Shown here in pieces: positions 53,713 through 61,030 of a stretch of 64,000 bases of DNA (within the stretch, counting starts at the first letter, position 1; each line of letters opens with the position of its first letter). A model generated the notes under the pieces. The model was not told the DNA's origin. It saw nothing but the letters and a program-made list of their open reading frames with translations, and searched no databases. The position numbers were made by a program, and so were the translations under genes. This DNA is from Winogradskyella sp. (GTDB taxonomy: Bacteria > Bacteroidota > Bacteroidia > Flavobacteriales > Flavobacteriaceae), in contig NZ_JANQOM010000040.1 in NCBI RefSeq assembly GCF_028289625.1, forward strand, positions 1 to 64,000, written 5' to 3'.

Positions 53713-53779
53713 TGGTGACTGAGGCTCTCAAAGTCACATCACATTAATATTATGGTCACTTCGAGAGCCTCAGTGACCA
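53713..53779. repeat. Palindromic REP-like pair upstream of hbd
   Basis: Arms 53713-53734 and 53758-53779 (22 nt each) are reverse complements except at two positions, around a 23-nt loop. Each arm also lies within its own small palindrome: GTGACT...AGTCAC on the left, GGTCACT...AGTGACC (53754-53778) on the right. The loop is therefore flanked by two head-to-head hairpins. It lies between the Gfo/Idh/MocA gene and hbd. Confidence 0.75.
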
Positions 53780-53794
53780 GTAATTTTTAAGAAT

Positions 53795-54754
53795 TTAAAA
53801 CTGATTTATAATCATTGTTGCCACTCGCAAAGCTTCTGTACCATCATGCAGTGTTACAATAGGTTTTGTGTTGTTATTGATAGCATCAGCAAAAGTTTCG
53901 AGTTCATCCAAAATAGCATTATTATTCTCTATTTCTGGATTATCAAAATAGATTTGTTTTTTTACTCCTTCTGCATTTTGAAGAATCATATCAAAATCAC
54001 CAGGGTTCTCAGGCGCATCCTTCATTTTTACAACTTCGCATTTTTTCTCTAAGAAGTCAACAGATATATAGGCATCCTTTTGGAAAAAACGCGTTTTACG
54101 CATATTCTTGAGAGAAATGCGACTTGCTGTGAGGTTTGCAACACAACCATTTTTAAACTCGATGCGTGCGTTAGCAATATCTGGTGTTTCACTTACCACA
54201 GAAACACCACTAGCAGAAATGTGTTTTACGGGTGAATTTACAACACTTAGAATAATATCTATATCATGAATCATTAGATCCAAAACCACAGGTACATCTG
54301 TACCACGAGGATTAAATTCAGCCAAGCGATGAGTTTCTATGAACATCGGATTTTCAATCTTATCACTTACTGCTATGAAAGCAGGATTAAAGCGCTCTAC
54401 ATGGCCTACTTGTCCTTTAACTCCATGTTCTGCTACTAATGTTCTAATGGTCTCAGCTTCTTCAACAGTATTTGTAATTGGCTTTTCAATAAAAATATGC
54501 TTCCCTTTACTAATCGCTTTTTTTGCACACTCGTAATGTGAAAGGGTAGGAGTTACAATATCTACAACATCAACAGAGTCTATTAGATTATCGATGGAAT
54601 CAAAATAGGTGTACCCAAATTCTTCGGCTACACGTTTTGCATTTTTGGTATCTGCATCATAAAAGCCAACAAGCTCATACTTATCGGATTGATTGAGTAA
54701 CCTTAGATGAATTTTTCCCAAGTGACCAGCACCAAGAACACCAGCTTTAAGCAT
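53795..54754 (-). CDS. Gfo/Idh/MocA family oxidoreductase
   Basis: NAD(P)-dependent sugar or cyclitol oxidoreductase of 319 residues. It has an N-terminal Rossmann domain (GVLGAGHLGKIHLRLL) and the family EKP motif (IFIEKPITNT) with the catalytic lysine. The C-terminal alpha/beta domain contains DLMIHDIDIIL. The substrate is unknown. It is the first gene of the minus-strand cluster. TATTTTTG (plus-strand 54771-54778) is a -7-like box just upstream without a properly spaced TTG. Confidence 0.92.
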   Translation of the reverse strand: MLKAGVLGAGHLGKIHLRLLNQSDKYELVGFYDADTKNAKRVAEEFGYTYFDSIDNLIDSVDVVDIVTPTLSHYECAKKAISKGKHIFIEKPITNTVEEAETIRTLVAEHGVKGQVGHVERFNPAFIAVSDKIENPMFIETHRLAEFNPRGTDVPVVLDLMIHDIDIILSVVNSPVKHISASGVSVVSETPDIANARIEFKNGCVANLTASRISLKNMRKTRFFQKDAYISVDFLEKKCEVVKMKDAPENPGDFDMILQNAEGVKKQIYFDNPEIENNNAILDELETFADAINNNTKPIVTLHDGTEALRVATMIINQF

Positions 54755-54896
54755 GTTTTTCGATTTTTAACAAAAATAGGCGTTTTGCATCAAAAATTTA
54801 AAAAAGAACCTATAAAAAACTACGAATTCAATAATTGAATTTTGAGATAGGAATTTGCTTTTCTTTGGGTTAATTTTGTGTGAAACTAAACTAAAT

Positions 54897-55541
54897 TTGA
54901 AAGATACATTTAAGCATAAAGGGATGCGTCAACAATTGGTTGACTCCATAAGAAAACATGGTGATATTAAAGATGAAGCTGTACTCGAAGCTATTAATAA
55001 AGTCCCAAGGCATCTTTTCATGGATTCGGGCTTTATAGATCATGCTTATGTGGATAAAGCTTTTCCTATTGCCGCAGATCAGACCATTTCACAACCTTAT
55101 ACTGTAGCGTTTCAAACCGAATTATTACAAGTGAAACCAGGCCATAAAGTTTTGGAAATTGGTACAGGCAGTGGCTACCAATGTGCTGTTTTGATTGAGC
55201 TAGGCGCCAAAGTTTATAGTATAGAACGGCAACAAGAGCTTTTTAAAAAAACATCTAAGTTTTTGCCTAAAATTGGATACAGAGCCAAAAAACTAGTTTT
55301 TGGGGATGGCTATAAAGGTTTACCAGAAGAAGCACCCTTCGATGGTATAATTGTCACAGCAGGAGCTCCTTTTGTCCCTAAAGCTCTGTTAAGTCAACTT
55401 AAAGTTGGTGGACGATTAGTAATTCCCGTTGGTGAAGACGTACAAACCATGACACTTTTTATAAGAAAAGGGCCAAAGGAATTCGAAAAACATGAGTTTG
55501 GGAAATTCAGATTTGTACCTCTATTAGAGGATAAAAACTAA
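54897..55541 (+). CDS. pcm: Protein-L-isoaspartate O-methyltransferase
   Basis: SAM-dependent repair methyltransferase acting on isoaspartyl residues of damaged proteins. The 214-residue protein has VPRHLFMDSGF, QTISQPYTVAFQTELL (substrate loop) and the SAM motif LEIGTGSGYQCAVL, followed by GRLVIPVG. The best start is TTG at 54897 (MKDTFKHKGMRQQL), which matches the usual N-terminus of flavobacterial homologues as I recall them. ATG 54924 would shorten it by nine residues. A TAATTTTG box lies at 54871-54878. It converges on, and overlaps by 4 nt, the hydrolase gene. Confidence 0.92.
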   Translation: MKDTFKHKGMRQQLVDSIRKHGDIKDEAVLEAINKVPRHLFMDSGFIDHAYVDKAFPIAADQTISQPYTVAFQTELLQVKPGHKVLEIGTGSGYQCAVLIELGAKVYSIERQQELFKKTSKFLPKIGYRAKKLVFGDGYKGLPEEAPFDGIIVTAGAPFVPKALLSQLKVGGRLVIPVGEDVQTMTLFIRKGPKEFEKHEFGKFRFVPLLEDKN

Positions 55542-57373
55542 TCGGTAGCCTTCTTGTAGGCTTCCGCACCTCCAACAATGGGCAGCGTTAAGGTTGTTTT
55601 ATCTAATTCAATGGTCAATTCCGTTCCCGGCTTCGGATGAATCGTAAAATCTTGGTCACTGGAAAAAATCATCAATCCGATTTGTTGATTTGCTTTAATA
55701 ATTTGATCATCTGGTTGTAATTCAAAATTCACTGTATAAGAACGTCCAGGCACCAAATCTTCTTCATCAGTTAAGGACTCATGGTTTTTCGGATCTGCCC
55801 AACCTCGAGTTATGATATTATCCGTAATTTTTTCTGCCGTATCATCCCAAGGTAATGCCACTAACCAAACGGATAGATTCGCTGCTGGTTTATTACTTGA
55901 CAATGTAATACTCACTTTTGGAACTCCTGAAATATGAAGGTCACTTTTCAGTTTGGGTGTTGCGTACAATAATCTATGCTTGGAACTTTCGGCCTTGGCA
56001 AGATCTTTTCCTGAAAAAGATACATCGTCTGTAAGAGTTTCTTTTATTTTAGAACTTTTGTTAAGAGTTAAACCGCCAGAAGTACCGTTACCATCAGAAG
56101 TAAGATTCAAAGTAATATCTTTGGCCTCAGGATTAGGATAATCTAAGTAGGCTGTGGGTTGTTGTCTGTCATCATACTCTCTAACGATATAAGCTTTATT
56201 TTGCTCTTTGTCAACTCCGTTATCAACTCCATGAAGATATTTTGTAAACCATTTGTTCATCATAGAAGTTGGTGGTGGTCCACCATGGCCATTTTGATGA
56301 TAATAAATTTGGTGTGGTAAACCTTTTTCTTTGGCAGCTTTGTAAATGCGATAGCTATGCTCTGGCATTACATTCCAATCGTTAAAACCATGGGACATCA
56401 ATAGTGCGGCTTTCATATTATCCATTTGATTAAGGTAATCGCGTCCAGCCCAGAAATCATTATAATCACCTGTTTGCCTATCCATCCCATTCATCATTTC
56501 GGTGTCACGTACTACTTTATTATTGTAAGCACGCTTAGACTCATCACCACTGTGTATAAAATCATAAAGCACATCGATATCTTCTCCCAAATAACCACCT
56601 GGAGAACGTACTAGACCATTGGAACGGTAATAATGATAGTATGATGTATTTGGAGCAATGGGTATAATAACTTTCAGGCCTTCGACACCTGTTGTTGCTG
56701 CTGCTAGAGGTAAAGTACCGTTGTATGAAGTCCCTGTCATACCAACTTTTCCTGTAGACCAGTAAGCTTTGACTTCTTCGTTGCCATTACGTTCGGTATA
56801 ACCTTTTGCACGTCCACACAACCAATCAACCACTGCCTTTGGTGCTAAGGATTCGTTGGGTCCACCAACTGTAGGAGCTCCATCAGATAAACCTGTTCCT
56901 GGTGAAGATGAATGCACTACTATATAGCCTCTTGGCACCCATTTTCTAAGGTGTGAGTTAGAAATAATTGGGCGTTGCCCACGACGTTTCACTTCTGGAT
57001 GTGTACGTTCTTTGGATTTCCCTCCAAGCTCACGCTTTACATCCCACATAATACCAGGTACATCACCAGCTACTCCCGCAAAATATGGACTTGTGACATA
57101 AATAACGGGAAGTTGTAAACCTTCGGTTTCGGTTTGTTCTGGCCGTGTTACCGAAACGTGCATACGATCTAACTCTCCATCACCATCGGTATCAAACTCA
57201 GTCTCTACCCAAAGGTCATGACGTAACCATTGTTCTGAATCACTAAACGCTTCGATAATTTGTGCTTCGCCATCTTTAAAAATAGGTGCTGCTTTTTCTG
57301 TTGTGTTTTGAGCACAGTTGAGAATGGTAAAGCTTAATGCTGCAATTAATAAGAAGTTAGATTTGAAAGTCAT
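55538..57373 (-). CDS. CocE/NonD (S15, X-Pro dipeptidyl-peptidase-like) hydrolase, lipoprotein
   Basis: Exported serine hydrolase of 611 residues with a lipoprotein-type signal (TILNC). The alpha/beta-hydrolase part has the nucleophile Ser216 in GMTGTSYNGTLPLA, the acid in SHGFNDWNVMPEH and the His in HQNGHGGPP. A C-terminal jelly-roll domain typical of X-Pro dipeptidyl peptidases and CocE esterases follows. The family includes proline-specific peptidases, cocaine esterase and glutaryl-7-ACA acylases, so the substrate is open. The gene has its own near-consensus promoter. Confidence 0.92.
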   Translation of the reverse strand: MTFKSNFLLIAALSFTILNCAQNTTEKAAPIFKDGEAQIIEAFSDSEQWLRHDLWVETEFDTDGDGELDRMHVSVTRPEQTETEGLQLPVIYVTSPYFAGVAGDVPGIMWDVKRELGGKSKERTHPEVKRRGQRPIISNSHLRKWVPRGYIVVHSSSPGTGLSDGAPTVGGPNESLAPKAVVDWLCGRAKGYTERNGNEEVKAYWSTGKVGMTGTSYNGTLPLAAATTGVEGLKVIIPIAPNTSYYHYYRSNGLVRSPGGYLGEDIDVLYDFIHSGDESKRAYNNKVVRDTEMMNGMDRQTGDYNDFWAGRDYLNQMDNMKAALLMSHGFNDWNVMPEHSYRIYKAAKEKGLPHQIYYHQNGHGGPPPTSMMNKWFTKYLHGVDNGVDKEQNKAYIVREYDDRQQPTAYLDYPNPEAKDITLNLTSDGNGTSGGLTLNKSSKIKETLTDDVSFSGKDLAKAESSKHRLLYATPKLKSDLHISGVPKVSITLSSNKPAANLSVWLVALPWDDTAEKITDNIITRGWADPKNHESLTDEEDLVPGRSYTVNFELQPDDQIIKANQQIGLMIFSSDQDFTIHPKPGTELTIELDKTTLTLPIVGGAEAYKKATD

Positions 57374-57397
57374 AGATATTTTGATTCGAAATTTTTA

Positions 57398-57427
57398 TAA
57401 AAATAAGCACTATCTCTTAGTCGTCAA
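57398..57427 (-). promoter_or_regulatory. Candidate promoter of the S15 hydrolase gene
   Basis: On the minus strand, TTG (57425-57427) is followed after 19 nt by TATTTTTA (57398-57405), one base short of TAnnTTTG. The leader would be about 20 nt. Confidence 0.45.
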
Positions 57428-57560
57428 ATTCTTTAAGATAAGTTTCATAAACTTTTTAGGTTTTAGCCAATGGTAGTGATTTTGACTTATTAAATTTGTA
57501 TCGAGAACTTAAATTTATTTAAAAGTTAATGCTACAAGTTGTAGCCAATTAACAGAAAGT

Positions 57561-58118
57561 ATGAAAAGACACGTCTTACTTTTATTATTTTCAATTACAG
57601 TAATTTCTTGTGGGCCTTTCTTAAAAGTTAGTGAACTTAAGAAGAATGGGAGATTCAAAGCCAGCAAAGTAGCTACAACCCTAAAAAGTGTTCCTTTTGA
57701 TTTAGATACGCACAAGGCCTTATTAGTTGTGCCACAAGACGAATCCAAGTTTTTTATAGGAATGGCTAAAAACATCAGTTATTTTGATAGGGTTATAACC
57801 TTTGAAAATTTAGAAAAAGAAATTGAAAAAGCTGGAAACTTGGATAAAATTAGTTCTTTACGTGGTCTTGATAGATGGAGTAAAGCCTATGAAATTTATC
57901 AACCGTTTCTTATTCTAACAAATGATTTTAGGGACGAGGATGAAACGTATTGGCAATTAAAATTAATCAATCCCGCAAATAACGAAGAATTGTTTGTAAA
58001 TGAAATACCTTATGACTTTGACAAAATTCTTTGGATAACTGATAAGAACACTTATAACCCTACTTACAATGGACTTATTGAGTACATTGAGTCTAATTCT
58101 ACAACTTATAATAAATAA
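57561..58118 (+). CDS. Hypothetical lipoprotein
   Basis: I do not recognise this 185-residue protein. It begins with a clear lipoprotein signal (LFSITVISC), so it is probably anchored to the outer membrane. The rest is a mixed, charged globular domain with DLDTHKALLVVPQDES early and a C-terminal YNPTYNGLIEYIES. It resembles small domains that report on proteins such as DUF4136 families, but I cannot assign it. A TAAATTTG box lies at 57491-57498. An unknown secreted protein follows 68 nt downstream. Confidence 0.75.
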   Translation: MKRHVLLLLFSITVISCGPFLKVSELKKNGRFKASKVATTLKSVPFDLDTHKALLVVPQDESKFFIGMAKNISYFDRVITFENLEKEIEKAGNLDKISSLRGLDRWSKAYEIYQPFLILTNDFRDEDETYWQLKLINPANNEELFVNEIPYDFDKILWITDKNTYNPTYNGLIEYIESNSTTYNK

Positions 58119-58186
58119 AACTCATGTGATAGAAAGATTTAATTTTTTTAGATTTATAGGGATGTTTATTACTGTATATTAAACCT

Positions 58187-59767
58187 ATGATTAGACCAAT
58201 TACCTTACTTTTCCTTTTATGTTCAATTACAACGTCAGCCCAGTTCAAGGCAGGTAATATTGAACTGAATTTTGGTGAAAGTACTCCTAAAGAACTTGGG
58301 AATGTAATGACCATTGCAGGCCTAGCAAATGATTCAATCTTTACTTTAAGTAGAACAAAAAAGGAATTCTTTTTTCAAACTTTTGATGCTAAAACTAAGC
58401 GCTTGACATCGAGCAAACCTTTTGAAATACTTAGAGATTATGAAATAAGAGACTATATTTTTGTTGGTAAAAAGCTATTCTTAATGCTATCTGCTTTTAA
58501 TGAAGCCACTAATAACTACCATTTTATTGCTAAAGAAGTTAAGAACAATGAAATAGTAAATAGTACTACAATCCTTTCTATTAATGCCAAGCGTAGGTCA
58601 AGAAAAGGGGAGTTTTTATATAAACGATCAAATGATGGCCTAAAATATTTGGTGACACATGTAAACAAAAATTACAGAAACCCTAACGTAGTTTATACTC
58701 TAGTTCTTGTAGATGAAAATCTTAATAAAGTTTTTACAGATGAAAACACTATAATATCTGAAGAGAAACGTGTGTGGTCATTTAAGTTCTCTGATACAAA
58801 ATTTACCGATAAAGGTGATATAGTTTTCGCTGTTACTGAAAGTTATAGAAACAGAAAAGAAAAAAATAAATATAATGAAGTTACAGTTTTTTCATACCAA
58901 GCAAAAAATGCCTTTCATAGAACGCAAATAGAAATAGAACTAAAAGATAATTATATAGCAGATTGCACAGTAGTTCCAACTAAAGATAATCGGCTACATG
59001 TTACTGGTTTTTATTCCAAATTGAATAAAAGAGGGAAAAGACAATGGGAATTTGAAGGCATATATGACATTGTTATTGATGACAAAAAGGGAGAGGTACT
59101 TAGCACAACATTTAATCGCTTCCCTTGGCACATAAGGATTTTAGGCGATTTTTATCACGATTTTTATAAAAATATAGCATTTATTGAAAGAGATAATGGC
59201 GGCATCATTGTATTGTCAGAATATGATGTAAAAGGAGAGCCAAGCACGCTTGACATTTGGCCTTTAGCATGGGTAACTTATTCTTTTGATTCTGGAAGTG
59301 TAATAATCACAGCCCTAAACCAAGATGGTAAATTAGATTGGTCAAATGTTGTCCCAAAACTTCAATGGATGAGCATTGATATTATTGGAATTCAGTTAAT
59401 ACCTAGCCCAAATTTTACCCAACCTGGAACTATGAATTTTCCTTTGGTGGAGATGGGGACTGGAGAAGAATATTTAAGTATACTTCCAATATATAAAAAT
59501 GGTAAGTTGACCGTGTTCTATAATGACCATCACAAAAGTACAAGTGAGAAATTAAGAACTTTGGAAGGCCTAAATCGGATGACAACAGTTGCCTCCACAT
59601 ATGATTATGAGAAAGCTGAGTATGAATATATTAAACCAGAAGAGTTCCAAAAAGGACAAATTAATTTAAAGCCTTTGATAAATTATAAAATTTCAGACAA
59701 CAGATATTTAATTTATGGAGGGAATAAAAAAGAAAACGCACTTGGTGAGTTGAGAATTATGGAATGA
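58187..59767 (+). CDS. Hypothetical exported protein, propeller-like
   Basis: Unrecognised 526-residue protein with a signal peptide ending TTSAQ. The mature part is rich in short beta-strand repeats with aromatic and Asp/Asn turns (such as FQTFDAKTKRLTSSKPFEIL and IIVLSEYDVKGEPSTL). It shows no catalytic motif that I recognise, which suggests a beta-propeller-like scaffold. No T9SS sorting tail is visible, and it ends with NALGELRIME. It follows the hypothetical lipoprotein gene after 68 nt and could be co-transcribed with it. Confidence 0.75.
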   Translation: MIRPITLLFLLCSITTSAQFKAGNIELNFGESTPKELGNVMTIAGLANDSIFTLSRTKKEFFFQTFDAKTKRLTSSKPFEILRDYEIRDYIFVGKKLFLMLSAFNEATNNYHFIAKEVKNNEIVNSTTILSINAKRRSRKGEFLYKRSNDGLKYLVTHVNKNYRNPNVVYTLVLVDENLNKVFTDENTIISEEKRVWSFKFSDTKFTDKGDIVFAVTESYRNRKEKNKYNEVTVFSYQAKNAFHRTQIEIELKDNYIADCTVVPTKDNRLHVTGFYSKLNKRGKRQWEFEGIYDIVIDDKKGEVLSTTFNRFPWHIRILGDFYHDFYKNIAFIERDNGGIIVLSEYDVKGEPSTLDIWPLAWVTYSFDSGSVIITALNQDGKLDWSNVVPKLQWMSIDIIGIQLIPSPNFTQPGTMNFPLVEMGTGEEYLSILPIYKNGKLTVFYNDHHKSTSEKLRTLEGLNRMTTVASTYDYEKAEYEYIKPEEFQKGQINLKPLINYKISDNRYLIYGGNKKENALGELRIME

Positions 59768-59806
59768 AATAAAACTGGCTTTAACGATGTGTATAGTTCA
59801 TTATGG

Positions 59807-59830
59807 CTGAATTTTCGGTAGAAAATTCAG
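59807..59830. repeat. Perfect 10-bp hairpin in the 59768-59937 intergenic stretch
   Basis: CTGAATTTTC (59807-59816), loop GGTA and GAAAATTCAG (59821-59830). No T-run follows, so it is not a standard terminator. The surrounding 170 bp contain no supported gene and look unlike the neighbouring coding DNA. Confidence 0.55.
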
Positions 59831-59937
59831 TCCTATTCGTTGTCTTTCGGTCACGACGAAAAAATCAGCTATGATATTCCGCGACAAGCCAAAAAAAGCC
59901 AATGACTCCATCTTTTAAATTGGTAATCATAAGGGAT

Positions 59938-60459
59938 TTATCCTTTCGGTAAATAGACTTCAGGAATAGGATGTGCTTCAGATTCTTGCATCCAAAAGAT
60001 ATTGATAATCCACCAACGCTCACCGTCATTCATCAATTGAATGCTATTAATTCCTCTCATAAAAGGTTCTTTATCATCTTTTTTTCTAAAGGATTCGTAG
60101 GTGCTAAAAACCTGTGTTATATTGCCAAAAGTATCGACCTCTCGATTTAGTTCTACTTCATAAAAACCATTTTCAAACAACCATTTGCCAGAGCTATTTA
60201 TATAGTCATCTGGTGTCATATAACGTGCGGAATGCTTGCCTTCTTGGGTTTTACCAATCGGAATCAACTTGGCCTCTTTATGGAATAGATACTTAAACAA
60301 TTCCCAATCGCGTTCTACACCTGCGTCACCAGAAATCACAGCGTAAAGCGTTTCAATGGTGCTATCTAAGGATGCGACATGTTTGGAGTAGCCTTTGGTT
60401 TCTTCTTGGGCATAAAGCCCAATGGAAAATAGACATAATTGAAGCATAAGTTTTTTCAT
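59938..60459 (-). CDS. SnoaL/NTF2-like exported protein
   Basis: The 173-residue protein has a signal peptide (MKKLMLQLCLFSIGLYAQ) and a small NTF2-like cone fold, seen in DSTIETLYAVISGDAGVERD, WELFKYLFHKEAKLIPIG, INSIQLMNDGERWWIINIFW and the terminal IPEVYLP. The family includes ketosteroid-isomerase-like and binding proteins, so no reaction can be assigned. It is last in a three-gene minus-strand group with the DUF5686 gene (gaps of 9 and 10 nt). Confidence 0.85.
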   Translation of the reverse strand: MKKLMLQLCLFSIGLYAQEETKGYSKHVASLDSTIETLYAVISGDAGVERDWELFKYLFHKEAKLIPIGKTQEGKHSARYMTPDDYINSSGKWLFENGFYEVELNREVDTFGNITQVFSTYESFRKKDDKEPFMRGINSIQLMNDGERWWIINIFWMQESEAHPIPEVYLPKG

Positions 60460-60469
60460 GAGGATTTAT

Positions 60470-61021
60470 TTAAGCAATCCATAAAATGACTTTCGTCAGA
60501 ACGTTCCATTTTCCATGTATTCTTTCGAAAATGATTATATCAGAACCGGCACATCTACCACCACAATAGTAATTATATCTTAATGCTGCTAAATTTCCTG
60601 AATAATTAATTTTGCACAGTCTGATGAAAAATCTAGATCTTATTTGATTTTTATCTTCTTTACGCAATTCAAGTGCTTCATTTCGAGTTAGAATTTTTAA
60701 ATAAATATTCAGAGAGAGTAAAGTGTCATTTTTAAAAGTATTTTGATCCTCAAAATTTTGAATAATGTTCTTCATATCACTTTTAAAAATAGAGTCAGTA
60801 TTAATTCTGTTTGATACTATTGAATCTATTTCAAATCGCCATAGATCAATATGATTCCGATTTAACTTTTGCTCTTCTATTATTAAAGTGTCTATATGTT
60901 TATTTTGACCGAACCTTAAATCATCCGAGAATACTTGAAGGTAGATTTCCAAATTATCATTTTTTGTTTGAGCATATCCAGCATTAAAAATGACTCCTAC
61001 AAAGAATAATAAATATTTCAT
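60470..61021 (-). CDS. Hypothetical exported protein
   Basis: Not recognised. 183 residues with a signal peptide ending AGYAQ, a strongly charged middle that is probably helical (LWRFEIDSIVSNRINTDS) and a C-terminal YYCGGRCAGSDIIIFERIHG. The closely spaced cysteines in the last motif could form a disulfide. It lies 9 nt downstream of the DUF5686 gene and 10 nt upstream of the NTF2-like gene, so it is probably made together with them. Confidence 0.75.
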   Translation of the reverse strand: MKYLLFFVGVIFNAGYAQTKNDNLEIYLQVFSDDLRFGQNKHIDTLIIEEQKLNRNHIDLWRFEIDSIVSNRINTDSIFKSDMKNIIQNFEDQNTFKNDTLLSLNIYLKILTRNEALELRKEDKNQIRSRFFIRLCKINYSGNLAALRYNYYCGGRCAGSDIIIFERIHGKWNVLTKVILWIA

Positions 61022-61030
61022 CTTATAAAG

